Source: Camellia lanceoleosa
Lineage: Eukaryota > Streptophyta > Magnoliopsida > Ericales > Theaceae
Reading direction: 5' to 3'
DNA length: 64,000 nt
Assembly (NCBI GenBank): GCA_025200525.1
Contig: CM045758.1
Span: forward strand, 6,444,580 to 6,508,579
Shown: positions 11,135-20,990 of the stretch, one piece after another
Numbering within the stretch: the stretch's first letter is position 1
Layout of the letters: each line of letters begins with the position of its first letter
The notes under the pieces: generated by a model
The model's input: only the letters and a program-made list of their open reading frames with translations
What the model was told of the DNA's origin: nothing
Database searches by the model: none
Position numbers and translations under genes: made by a program

Positions 11135-12628
11135 AATGATACATCCCTCTAAATTAGAATTCTAATTGAACTCTAGTGAGATGAAAAATCAAAAAGAAAA
11201 AAAAATTACAAGACCAAAATATCATATCAAATAAATTTCACATACCCATTAAAACTATTAGAACTCACAAATTAGAATTCCAAATCATTTTCCATTTATG
11301 CCCTTATGCTTATCAGTCGATTGTATATTAATTCTTTCTCTCTCTAACCGACCATTTTTTCTCTCTAAAACTTCTTTGTTCTCCGATCCCCACCGTCTTC
11401 AATGGCCGCCACAAAACGAGAAGCAACAGCTATAAAACTTTTCTATGAGAAGCTCCGATCTCCACCATCTTCAATGGCCGCTGCAAAACGAGAAGCAGCT
11501 ATGAAACTTTTCTATGAGAAGCTCCAATCTGCTTTTCCACTGCCTTGTTCTTCTCCGATGGGTGTGTAGAGTACTTTATAATTATTATTACTTACATTCT
11601 GGTTTATATGTGTAGGTCTGATGGTGAGCTTTAAATTGACCAAACTCATCTACGGACAACGAGAAATTGAAGCACTGGTGAAGAAGAGAATGGAGGAAAA
11701 TCAAAAGAAAACAGAGGCGGGTAGTGGTGATGAGAAGAATGAAAGAGTGAAAAAGCCAACGGCAACGATGAGTGAGTGGACTGTGTGTGGAGTATTATAT
11801 GTATCTGTATTTAGAGTTTGATTTGACATTGATTTATTGCTTATAGGAGTATTTTTTATTCTCTCTGTGTATGTTTTATTTTTACAGGTCCTGTGGAAAT
11901 GATGTCAACCTTTCTAGTTCTCCAAGGCATTATGGATTCCGTGGTAAAGGATACATCTACTGTTCCATTCGCAAAGAAACAGTGGAGAATGCTGCTGGGC
12001 AGACGTCAAAGAGCAGATGTCTCTTCTATCTTGAAGGAGCTTCGCTCCGGCAATGCAAATGTGAAGGCCATAGCTGCCAAGCTTAATGCGATCGATGTAA
12101 AACTTGAGACTCTTATGGGTAATTTTAACATTCTGATCCCCCCACCCCAACCTCCTCTATTGTTGTTGTAGTACCACCCCCAACCTCATCGACTGCACCA
12201 CCACAACCACCACCACATCCTACTAACAGTGATGGAAATGGTGGTGATTTAGTTTTTATGTTATTGCTGCTTATGGATATGATAATTTTTTTTTTTAAAA
12301 GACGAATGGATATGGAGATTTTTTTTGTTTTTTTCTTGGCTCAAGAAATGGAGAAGTTGAATTCTACGTTTGGAGTTCCCTCCTTAGTTTTTATCTGCAT
12401 AATAGTCTTTTAATACAAAGCAAATCACCCGAAGAGTATCTGGAGGGAGGATATATAAGATGTTAATTAGAAGGAAAATGATTTCATTTAAAATAACTCA
12501 TTTAGGATAATGTGTAGTGTACTATAAAAATTCATTTTCGAAACTCTTGATTCTTAGTTGATAGTATTAACCTTGTTTGGTTTGAATCTCTCTTCTTTTT
12601 TGCTTTTTTTAAAGAAAGGGTTTGAATC
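11135..12628 (+). repeat. Left arm of ~1.5 kb inverted repeat
   Basis: The reverse complement lies at about 14,702-16,240. Outer ends match around GATACATCC...CTAGTGAGATG; inner ends match around GGGTTTGAATCT. The arm carries an intron-containing gene. An RTE LINE lies between the arms. Confidence 0.88.
11402..12226 (+). CDS. Unrecognised 200-residue protein, four exons predicted
   Basis: Exons 11402-11561, 11616-11771, 11888-12118 and 12171-12226 join in frame through GT-AG introns to give 200 codons and a stop. Exon 1 contains an internal tandem duplication: the string MAATKREA...KLFYEKLRS is followed by MAAAKREAAMKLFYEKLQS. Exon 2 is charged (KKRMEENQKKTEAGSGDEK). Exon 3 contains SSILKELRSGNANVKAIAAK, which looks helical. 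I recognise no domain. Exon 4 ends soon after a run of six C at 12,176-12,181; the inverted copy and copy 2 have five C, and with five the frame would continue through a proline-rich segment into a hydrophobic stretch. So either this copy is truncated or the run is a sequence error. It may be a real gene, or a gene copied by a transposon. Confidence 0.45.
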
Positions 12629-12629
12629 T

Positions 12630-14547
12630 AAACCAAACCAAACCAAACCAAACCAAGCCTTAAGTCCCATCAAATGGGGTCGGCTACATGAATCCTTCTT
12701 CTCCACGCGGCCCTATCAAAGGCCATTTCATTAGTCAAATTAAGTAGATTCATATCTCTATTTATAACACTAGTCAACGTTAATCTAGGCCTACCCCGTC
12801 CCCTACCACTACCATCTACTGTTACAGTATCGCACCTCTTCACTACTGTCTCTGTTGGTCTCCGTTGAATATGACCAAACCATCTCAAACGATTCTCTCT
12901 CAACTTATCTTCTATCGGTGCTACTCCTACCCATTCCCGAATACACTCATTCCTAATCCTGTCTTGTCTAGTCTTACCACACATCCACCTTAGCATCCTC
13001 ATCTCAGCCACACTCATCTTATCTACATGTTGTTTCTTGGCTGCCCAACACTCTGTCCCATACAACATAGCCGGTCTAATAGCCGTTCTATAAAACTTAC
13101 CTTTTAGTCTAGTGGGTATTCGTTTATCGCACAAAACCCCAGACGCACTTCTCCACTTACACCATCCCGCCTTAATCCTATGGGCCACATCTGCATCAAT
13201 CTCTCCCGTTGTTGTGATAATCGACCCTAAATAACGAAAATGTTCACTCTTAGGCAGTTCTTGGTTCTCAATCTTCACTTCTCCTCTACTTTCATTATTA
13301 CTGTTACTAAATTTACACTCCATGTACTCTGTCTTAGTTCTGCTTATCCGGAATCCTTTAGCTTCAAGAGCTTTTCTCCAAATCTCTAGCTTTGTGTTAA
13401 CTCCTTCTCTAGTCTCATCCACTAGCACAATATCGTCTGCAAAAAGCATGCACCATGGCACGTCATCCTGAATATTTATCGTCAACTCGTCCATAACTAA
13501 AGCAATAAGATAAGGACTTAAGGTAGATCCTTGGTGTAACCCTACAGTGATAGGAAATTCATTTGTCTCTCCAGCTGGCGATCTAATAGTGGTCACCACC
13601 CCCTCATACATGTCCCTAATCACGTCAATGTAACCTTTTGTCACCCCTTTCTTCTCTAACACCCACCATATTATATCCCGGGGCACTCTGTCATATGCTT
13701 TCTCAAGGTCAATAAACACCATATGAATGTCTCTTTTCTTTTCTTTATACTTTTCTATTACTCTCCTCAAAAGATAGATCGCTTCCATTGTTGACCTACC
13801 AGGCATAAACCCAAATTGATTCTCTGACACCTCTGTTATATCTCGCAATCGGCGTTCCATCACCCTCTCCCACACTTTCATTATATGACACATTAGCTTG
13901 ATTCCTCTATAGTTGTTACAATTCTGGACATCACCTTTATTCTTATAGATTGGCACTAAAATACTCTTCCTCCACTCATCTGGCATGTTCCTAGTCAACA
14001 AAATTTTGCTAAACAACTTAGTCAACCAAGCAACTCCCTTTTTGCCCAAACACTTCCAAGCTTCAATAGGGATATCATCAGGTCCTAAAGCCTTATTAGA
14101 TTTCATCTTCTTAAGTGCAAACTCCACTTCAAAGTTCCTAATCCTGCGATAGAACCTATAGTCTTGGTTTATCATATTATTGGCTATTTCTTCCCTTATT
14201 GTCGTACCTCCATGTTCCTCATTTAATAGTTTCTCAAAATAATTCTTCCATCTTTCCTTAATCTCATCATCCTTCACCAATACCTTAGAATCCTCACTCT
14301 TGATGCACTTTACTTGATTAAAATCTCTTGTTTTCCTCTCCCGCATCTTAGCAAGTTTGTATACCCTCTTCTCTCCCTCCTTACTATCTAGTCTAGTGTA
14401 TAAGTCATCATAAACTTTCAACTTAGTCTCTCTCACTACTTTCTTGACCTCCTTATTAGCCAATCTATAGCTCTTAAGGTTTTCCTCAGTCCTATCCTTC
14501 TGCCACTTTTTAAAGCACTCTTTTTGAAATTTTTTATTTTTATTTTT
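12630..14547 (-). mobile_element. RTE-clade LINE, 5' truncated
   Basis: A non-LTR retrotransposon on the minus strand. Its 3' end shows the signature of plant RTE elements: GCCGACCCCATTTGATGGGA, then AAGGCTTGG, then a short microsatellite tail of GGTTT repeats (12,630-12,658 read in reverse) instead of poly-A. The 5' end runs into an A/T-rich low-complexity stretch at 14,548, so the endonuclease half is missing, as is common after incomplete reverse transcription. It lies exactly between the two arms of the inverted gene duplication. Confidence 0.88.
12670..14547 (-). CDS. RTE-type reverse transcriptase, N-terminally truncated
   Basis: One uninterrupted frame of ~625 codons ending at 12670. 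It is open through 14,547, where an upstream in-frame TAA lies; no ATG was taken as a true start because the 5' part is missing. Numbering from LANKEV (codon at 14,463), RT motifs appear in order: NCNNYRGIKL (181-190), QFGFMPGRST (216-225), FIDLEKAYDRV (motif A, ~250-260), GLHQGSTLSPYLI (motif B, ~308-320) and LFADDIVL (catalytic motif C, ~340-347). The C-terminal region has RRWFGH-like RWFGHIQRRPTETVVKRCD and a basic RGRGRPRL stretch usual for plant RTE proteins. The apurinic endonuclease domain expected upstream is absent. The protein would copy LINE RNA at a nicked target but cannot nick DNA itself. The intact frame suggests a young insertion. Confidence 0.9.
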   Translation of the reverse strand, partial: KNKNKKFQKECFKKWQKDRTEENLKSYRLANKEVKKVVRETKLKVYDDLYTRLDSKEGEKRVYKLAKMRERKTRDFNQVKCIKSEDSKVLVKDDEIKERWKNYFEKLLNEEHGGTTIREEIANNMINQDYRFYRRIRNFEVEFALKKMKSNKALGPDDIPIEAWKCLGKKGVAWLTKLFSKILLTRNMPDEWRKSILVPIYKNKGDVQNCNNYRGIKLMCHIMKVWERVMERRLRDITEVSENQFGFMPGRSTMEAIYLLRRVIEKYKEKKRDIHMVFIDLEKAYDRVPRDIIWWVLEKKGVTKGYIDVIRDMYEGVVTTIRSPAGETNEFPITVGLHQGSTLSPYLIALVMDELTINIQDDVPWCMLFADDIVLVDETREGVNTKLEIWRKALEAKGFRISRTKTEYMECKFSNSNNESRGEVKIENQELPKSEHFRYLGSIITTTGEIDADVAHRIKAGWCKWRSASGVLCDKRIPTRLKGKFYRTAIRPAMLYGTECWAAKKQHVDKMSVAEMRMLRWMCGKTRQDRIRNECIREWVGVAPIEDKLRENRLRWFGHIQRRPTETVVKRCDTVTVDGSGRGRGRPRLTLTSVINRDMNLLNLTNEMAFDRAAWRRRIHVADPI

Positions 14548-14701
14548 TTACTCTTCGGATCAAATTTTTTTTTTTTTAAAGAAGAATGGATAAAAAAATA
14601 AAAATAAAACCTCCATATCCATTATTGTTTATTAAAAAAAACAAAACAAATGATCCATAGAGTGAAAAAAATACAAAATAAGAAACAAATTTTCAAAAAG
14701 A

Positions 14702-16240
14702 GATTCAAACCCCTTCTAAAAAAACAGAAAAAAGAAGAGAGATTCAAACCAAACAAGGTTAATACTATCAACTAAGAATTAAGAGTTTCGAAAACAAGTT
14801 TTTACAGTACATTACACATTATCCTAAATGAGTTATTTTAAATGAAATCATTTTCCTTCTAATTAAGATCATATATATCCTCCCTGCAGATACTCTTCGG
14901 ATGATTTGCTTTGTATTAAAAGACTATTATGCAGATGAGTAAAAACTAGAGAGGCAATACCAAAAGCAAAATTCAACATCTCCATTTCTTGAGCCCAAAA
15001 AAAAAAAAAAATCTCCATATCCATTCATCTTCTAAATAAAAAATCATCATATCCATAAGTAGCAATAACATAAAAACCTGATCACCACCATTTCCATCAC
15101 CGTTAGTAGGTGGTGGCGGTGGTGGTGGTGGTGCAGTGGATGAGATTGGGGGTGGTACTGCAACAGCAATAAAGGAGGTTGAGGTGAAGGGGATCGGAAT
15201 GTTAAAATTACCCACAAGAGTCTCAAGTTTAACATCACCCCATTAAGCTTGGCAGCTATGGCCCCTACATTCGCATTACCGGAGCGAAGCTCCTTCAAGA
15301 TAGAAGAGACATTTGCTTTCTACTTTCTGACGTCCGCCCCCGTCGCTGTTTTCCATAGGACAGACGCAGCATTCTCCACTATTTCTTTGCGAACGGAATG
15401 AACAGTAGAGGTGTCCTTTACCATGGAATTCATAATGCCTTGGAGTTGACATCGTTTCCACAGGACCTGTAAAAATAAAACCCACACACAAAATAAAAAA
15501 TAAAAAATACTCCTATCAGCAATAAAATCAACGTCAAATCAAACTCTAAATACAGATACATATATACATATAATACCCCACACACAGTCCACTCACTCAT
15601 CGTTGCCGTTGGCTTCTTCACTCCTCCATTCTTCTCGTCACCACTACCCGCCTCTGTTTTCTTTTGATTTTGCTCCATTCTCTTCTTCAATAGTTCTTCA
15701 ATTCCTTGTTGTCCGTAGATGAGTTTGGTCAATTTAAAGCCCACCATCAAACCTACACATATAAACTCGAATGCAAGTAAAAATAATAACTATAAAGTAC
15801 TCTACCCACCCATCGGAGAAGAACAAGGTAGTGGAAAACCAGATCGGAGCTTCTCATAGAAAAGCTTCATAGCTACTGCTCCTCATTTTGCGGCGGCCAT
15901 TGAAGATGGTGGAGATCGAAGCTTCTCATAGAAAAGTTTCACAGCTGTTGCTCTTCGTTTTGTGGCGGCCATTGAAGACGGTGGGGATCAAAGACGACAG
16001 AGAAGTTTTAGAGAGAGAATGAATTTATATACAGTCAGCTAATAAGGATAAGGACATAAATGGAAAATGATTGAAGTTTTAATTTGTGAGCTCTAATAGC
16101 TTTAATTTGTGAGCTCTAATAGCTTTAATGTGTATATGGGATTCATCTAATGTGATATTTTGGTCTTGTGTTTCTTTTTCTTTTTTTTTTTGATTTTCCA
16201 TCTCACTAGAGCTCTAGTTTTAGAAGGATGTATCATTATT
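14702..16240 (-). repeat. Right arm of ~1.5 kb inverted repeat
   Basis: Inverted copy of 11,135-12,628 with moderate divergence and several small indels. A further partial repeat of the outer end (GTGAGTTTCATGTGATGTGA, then ATATTTTGG and later AGAATGTATCAT) lies just outside at about 16,241-16,420, so the outer edge is itself duplicated. Confidence 0.87.
14973..15972 (-). pseudogene. Decayed inverted copy of the unrecognised four-exon gene
   Basis: Same exon order as 11402-12226, read in reverse. Exon 1 starts at 15,972 (MAATKR...) but its second repeat is cut by CGA-to-TGA after MAAAK. Exon 2 keeps FKLTKLIYGQ, KKRMEQNQKKTEAGSGDEK and PTATMS with a donor after it. Exon 3 differs from the left-arm copy by several indels and no longer shares its frame. 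The last exon keeps the proline-rich VPPPISSTAPPPPPPPP and the hydrophobic FMLLLLMDMMIFYL end. It cannot make the left-arm protein. Confidence 0.7.
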
Positions 16241-17184
16241 GGGACATGCATAAGAAAAAAGATTTGGAGCTCTAAATTAAAAGCTCTAATAGCTCTAATT
16301 AGTGTGTGAGTTTCATGTGATGTGATATTTTGGCCTTAGTTTTTTTTTATTTTAATTTTCCGCATCATTAGTGTTTTTTTAGAACTCTCAAATTAGAAGA
16401 ATGTATCATTTCTGCATACATAATGGGTTTGCCTTTCCTTCAATTTGTGATTAGATTGGAGGGCGTTGTTGGGCACATGGGAGCTTACCATGAGTCCCAT
16501 TTTGATAATCTAAATCGTTAAATGTGTAGAACTCGTCGAGTACTATATACCTATAAAAAATTAGGTTAATCAGATATCTATAGCTACTTGATCAAATCAG
16601 TTTTGTATATAAAAAAAAATAGACGGTGAAAAAATTAACAGTGGATAGAAATCTGATCCGATGAAATAGCTATCGATATCCGATCAATTGGACGAAAAAA
16701 ATAAAAACAAATTTAACTATAAAAAAAAAGTTCACTAAAGACCAAAAAAAAAACTGTAATAAATTTTTCATTTCAGAATTGACAATACAGATGTTTCAAT
16801 CAGTATATTTTCATTTTTAATAAACTTATTTCTTTTTTTAGTTAAATTTGTTTTTATTTTTTTAGGTGCGTCTAATCTAGATACATCTAGAATGTAATAA
16901 TACTAACGTATGTTCGTGTCTAAAGGCACGATGTAAATAATATTGGGATTAGAATATAATTGTAATCCCAACCCTTCTGTCTTATTACATAGATTATCAA
17001 TTTAATATAAAAATACTTTGATGAGGCAAACAAACCTTTCTGTCAAACTAATAAATAGACATACCATTGTATACGAGGCAATATGCAAAAACACTTTGAT
17101 GAACACTATGATACTGTTTTTGCCATATAAATTGCTTCATACTGACAACATAAATGCTTCACTGAAACAGTGAATAGAACTCAC
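16241..17184. other. Non-coding repeat sequence
   Basis: It begins with a partial repeat of the outer end of the inverted repeat (16,241-16,420), then AT-rich repetitive sequence. No gene recognised. It recurs in copy 2. Confidence 0.5.
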
Positions 17185-17663
17185 TTGAGAACATGGGATG
17201 CCATCAGCAACTCAAACTCTCCACCCCATACATAACGTTGTCGAATTCTTTCCACATACGCATCAAAATCTCCTTCAATGAACCTAAAACTCATGAAGAG
17301 AATGAATAAACACTTCCATTCCAATTTAACCAATAACACTACATATACAACCCCCAAGGGTTGGCCTTGTGGTGTAGGCTTGGGATTTAGGAGTTTGCTC
17401 CTCTCTAGGTCTTAAGTTCAAAACCTCTTAGGTGCTATTAATCATTGTGTTGGGCCAGTCCATACAGAGATTTGCTCTGACTTTAAATGGGCCCCCCGCT
17501 AGTGGACGGTGGGATTGGTCCCCCAAGGATTAGTCGAGGTGCGCGCAGACTAACCCGGACACACTGAGTTATCAAAAAAAAAATAATAATAACACTACCT
17601 ATACACTTATCAGAAAACTCACCATTTGGTCTCTTTCCGCCTTGTTAAGAGTTCATCCACAAC
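17185..17663 (-). pseudogene. OTU-type cysteine protease fragment, two exons
   Basis: Exon 17623-17663 encodes VVDELLTRRKETK plus a split Trp codon. Exon 17185-17283 completes it and continues WFIEGDFDAYVERIRQRYV then WGGEFELLMASHVLK, ending at a GTGAG donor. The split codon and splice sites agree. This is the middle of the plant OTU deubiquitinase domain, between the catalytic Cys and His; the exons with those residues are absent. The intron between the two exons carries a SINE. Its neighbours are scraps of unrelated genes, so I infer a captured or relocated fragment. Confidence 0.78.
17350..17587 (+). mobile_element. tRNA-derived SINE with 18-bp target duplication
   Basis: A ~238-bp element. 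Box A-like GGCCTTGTGGTGTAGG lies near its 5' end and box B-like AAGTTCAAAACC about 40 bp on. It ends in CCCGGACACACTGAGTTATC and an A-rich tail. It is flanked by an 18-bp direct repeat, AATAACACTACATATACA (17,332-17,349) and the same with one mismatch (17,588-17,605). It has no coding capacity and would be moved by a LINE. It lies in the OTU-fragment intron. Confidence 0.88.
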
Positions 17664-17781
17664 CTACAAATCACACTAACTAATGTACTTCAAAAAAATA
17701 AAAATCAAGTTAAACCATACCTGCTGTTTTCAATGTGTTTGATGGAGGAAGTCTTGAATTGCAGCAAGGGAAAAGGTTGAT

Positions 17782-18068
17782 TTAAAAGCTTGATTTGATG
17801 AACTCACCTAAAAAAGCAAGCAGCTGGCAGTTACCAGAACCAAGTGGTCTGCCATGACCCCTTTTGGAAGAAAAGAACTTAAGAAGAAGGAAAAGGAGGT
17901 GAGAAAGAAGAACCTAGTGGTGGTGGTGATATAGATGTAGTCTCAAGTTACCATCTGAGTCATACTTTCTTGGCCTCCCTCTCTCTTCTTCTTTACCAAC
18001 AAACCACCAACTACACCATCACCACCTGTGGTAGTGATCCGTAGGCTTCTCTCCATGCTCATGTTCAT
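17782..18068 (-). pseudogene. AHL (AT-hook nuclear-localized) protein fragment
   Basis: Two AT-hook regions of a type II AHL DNA-binding protein are visible. The first reads RGRPRKYDSDGNLRL around 17,935-17,985. It is out of frame with the upstream start (MNMSMERSLRITTTGGDG at 18,068) by a small indel. The second reads SSKRGHGRPLGSGNCQLLAF around 17,800-17,870, with His for the first Arg of the hook core, then LGEF and a stop at 17,782. The PPC/DUF296 domain that should follow is missing. Frameshift, altered hook and missing domain mark it as a fragment. Confidence 0.72.
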
Positions 18069-18551
18069 CACTTCAACAATTAATCACTTCAATAACATAT
18101 TGTATTAGTATTAAAATAAAAATAAAAATAAAATAAAATAGATAATTAAGTCCTAAATTCAGGCTTGGACATCAAATCAAAGGGGAAAAAAAAGTCCTAT
18201 CATTAACTAATGTACTTCAAAAAAATAAAAATAAAAATAAAAATAAAAATAAAAAAGGTGTACCAACTAATAGGAAAAAAAAGAAAGAACATAATCTAAA
18301 TCAACAACCAAATTGAACTCATCTTGGTAATGAAAAAAAAGAAAAGAAACAGAGAATAACATTCAGATTAAAAAGTAACAAAGAATAACACTCAATGGTG
18401 TATTAAGCATGGTAGATGATCTTCAACCATATATGTATTAAGCATACTACACTACCAGTTTTCTGATCATTAAACCATACCTACTGTAAGGGTATGTGTT
18501 TGATGTTTAAACAAATCGCCAATGAAAAGGCCTAAATCGTGAAAACTGGGC

Positions 18552-18960
18552 TCGCCGAAGGCGGTGAGTTCAATCTTCGACAATACTCCAGAAGAAGACG
18601 TTGCGTATTGTTTGATAATGATGTCAAGAGACAAATGGATGAGAGACGAAGAACAAGAACCAAAACCAAAGTATGAAGATGATGATGATGAAACAGAGGA
18701 GTCTGATGAGATTGAGCTCAAGCGAAAATAGAGCAAGGCTAATAAGGTCTCTCGAGCGTAGTATAAATGCGAGACTTGTCACAAAGTGTTTCGATCTTAC
18801 TAAGCAATTGGTAGGCACAGAGCGAGTCACAAAAAAGCTCGAGCTCACAATAATGGAGTTTCAAATCAAACCCATTAAGAAGCATTGGAGGTTGTTGAAA
18901 ATCGAAATGTGGGCGTTTCTGAAGAGAAAATCCATGAATTTTGGGGCAGTTCAAAGGGAT
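18552..18960 (+). pseudogene. ZAT-type C2H2 zinc-finger fragment, multiple stops
   Basis: In one plus-strand frame: SPKAVSSIFDNTPEEDVA, then MMSRDKWMRDEEQ (the conserved 'EEDVA...LMMLSRD.W' segment upstream of the fingers in ZAT proteins), an acidic run, then a finger reading YKCETCHKVFRSY-stop-AIGRHRASHKK and the start of a second, VSEEKIHEF. The plant finger core QALGGH is degraded to stop-AIGRH, and the Cys pair of the second finger is gone. At least four in-frame stops occur. It is a dead copy of a ZAT-family transcription factor. Confidence 0.8.
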
Positions 18961-19020
18961 TGAGATGGGTTTATTGCGGCGGTTCAGAGGGATGGAGGAA
19001 GAGAGAAGATGAAGAGAGTG

Positions 19021-19028
<8 letters not shown>

Positions 19029-19053
<25 letters not shown>

Positions 19054-19086
19054 TTCTGAGTGTGTGTTTTCAAAATTTGAAAGAGT

Positions 19087-19129
<43 letters not shown>

Positions 19130-19131
19130 GG
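19029..19131. repeat. (TA)n/(GA)n/(GT)n microsatellite cluster
   Basis: A short TA run, a GA run (~19,033-19,053), a GT run (~19,086-19,110) and a second GA run (~19,110-19,129). The surrounding 18.96-19.27 kb resembles 22.74-22.99 kb. Confidence 0.92.
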
Positions 19132-19902
19132 GATCTGTATTGACAAAGAGAGAGAGGGGATCTGTATTGTTCAAAACGTTGTAAGCCATTGGATTGGATT
19201 CAATCTAATGGTCCATGTATTGACAAAGTGACAAAAGTCTCATCAGGAGTAAAAATCTGAGCTTCCATGTTGTATAGATATATACGTCCATAATCATATA
19301 TAAACATTAGCTAAAAAGTCAAAAATTAATACAAAAAACCAACCCATTCTTTTCTCAACCCACAAAAAATAAACCCATCCAACACAAAAAATGTATGTTT
19401 CTTTTCTTCTTCCAATTTCCAATTTTTTTTTTAAAAAAAAAAACACCCTCTGTTTCGTTATGTAAAATTAGAATTCTCTACTCAGAAAGACCCACTTAAG
19501 TCTTCGTTCCAATGATTTTATCAATCAAAAGCTTTTCAAAAACATAGAAAATCAACACCCATTTCCCATTAAAGAATCAAACCCATTGGATGATGTTTCC
19601 ACAATAGATGTTTATCTGCCACTATAGATGTGGCAGATACATAAATAATTTCTATGTATAAACATTAGATGTAGATGTTGGAAAAATAATTTTATAAACA
19701 TAAAAATAATTTCCCACAATTAGATGTGGCAGATACATAAAACCATGTGAGAAATCAAACATTTCAAATTAATTTTATAAATGCATATCAGATTGAGATC
19801 AAAATGCATATAAATAAGGCAAAACTCAATGGATACAAATGAAAGCACAATCAAAGAATTGGATTAAATCACAGTACACAGCAAAGGTCCAATAATTCAA
19901 AC

Positions 19903-20150
19903 CTTGGGGACAAAAGATCCAACTGAATAATTCATCTCCAGAACATTCCTTCCCTAAATGAAAGAATTGGATTAAATTCAGATTCAATTCTCTCTCAAAC
20001 TATCAAATGTATATGGTATTACACATACATATCAGACACATGAATTGAACTGAATAAACAATAGGATACCTTGAGTTCGGCCTAAAGTTCTTCACGCTCA
20101 TGACCTGTAGCAATTGGCATAACATCTGCAACTGTCTTCTTCCCCTTCAG
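19903..20150 (-). pseudogene. Cytochrome c oxidase subunit 5b (COX5b) fragment
   Basis: Two exons on the minus strand. The first ends at 20,070 and reads KGKKTVADVMPIATGHEREEL then AELK before a GTATCC donor. The second, 19903-19953, reads GRNVLEMNYSVGSFVPK between an AG acceptor and GT. The string MPIATGHEREELEAEL is characteristic of plant COX5b, a nuclear-encoded zinc-binding subunit of mitochondrial complex IV. The Glu after EREEL is TAG here. The zinc-binding C-terminus and the transit peptide are absent. The left limit of the first exon is uncertain. Confidence 0.75.
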
Positions 20151-20396
20151 AATAATATCTGCCATCCATCAACAATTAAATGATATTTCGAATCCTTACT
20201 CCTCTTTTTTCATCAAATTCAATTGAAATCTTGGTTAAAAACTTAATTTGATAGGAGTACTCCAATCCTTACTATTTTTTTTTAGCAAATCTTTTTGAAA
20301 AATTCCAAACTCCAATCCTTAATTTGATGGGAGTACTCCAATTATATTAGTTATAATTAAATTAAATTTACTGTGATATTAATTATAATATTAGTT

Positions 20397-20990
20397 TGAT
20401 TATGTATGTCTTATGTAATATTTGATTATGACTCAATTTTTTTTTTACTTACAACATTAAAAGAATTCAATTATGACATTTATAATGATTAATTTTATAA
20501 ATATCATAATTTACATATAGTATATATATTTAAAAAATGGGGGAATTACTTAACAGTGAAACAGAAAAAAAAAATACAAACAGATGAGATATAAGTGATT
20601 CTGTTATAGGGATGCAAGTCTCATTTGTGTATTTTTTTTTTCCCTATTACACTATTAAGAAATTAAAAAAATTGTGATATTTATAAAAAAAACACTTCAA
20701 CACATATTTTCAAAAAAGAAAAACAAAACAAAATAAATAAATAAAACACTCAATTAGTGAGCCAAACAGTGTCTCATTCCTACCCTAAAATCCATCCCTC
20801 AATTACAGGGTTTCTGCCAAAATCTAATCCTTTTCTCTGTTCAGTACGTGCATCATCTCCATCACCCTCCTTACTGTCCCAATGACTACTATTATAATCT
20901 ACTCTCTCAAAATAGGGGACCTGGGGAGCATGTTGTGCCTTGTGAGATTCACTTAGACTTATAAGTATATTTTGATGGTTTGAATCAAAT
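20397..20990. other. AT-rich sequence with one unassigned open frame
   Basis: Mostly AT-rich. At about 20,783-20,960 (minus) an open stretch reads HAPQVPYFERVDYNSSHWDS and KEGDGDDARTEQRKG. It looks more gene-like than its surroundings, but I recognise no family; it may be another captured fragment. Confidence 0.4.

Larger units (their letters stand above)
10331..20396 (+). repeat. 10-kb repeat unit, copy 1
   Basis: This block recurs in the same orientation at 54,030-64,000, starting at the first base after the N gap and running to the end of the window. The internal order is identical: inverted gene duplication with RTE element, OTU fragment with SINE, AHL fragment, ZAT fragment, COX5b fragment. 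Copy 1 looks like clean sequence: its RTE reading frame is uninterrupted and splice phases agree. Confidence 0.95.

Noticed and set aside
11135..16240. Calling the inverted repeat a complete Mutator or foldback transposon
   Set aside because: No 9-bp target duplication or transposase found, and the right outer edge is itself duplicated, so ends are undefined.
18739..19146. 135-codon minus-strand open frame with Thr-His and Ser-Leu repeats
   Set aside because: It is the reverse reading of the GT and GA microsatellites and the ZAT fragment.
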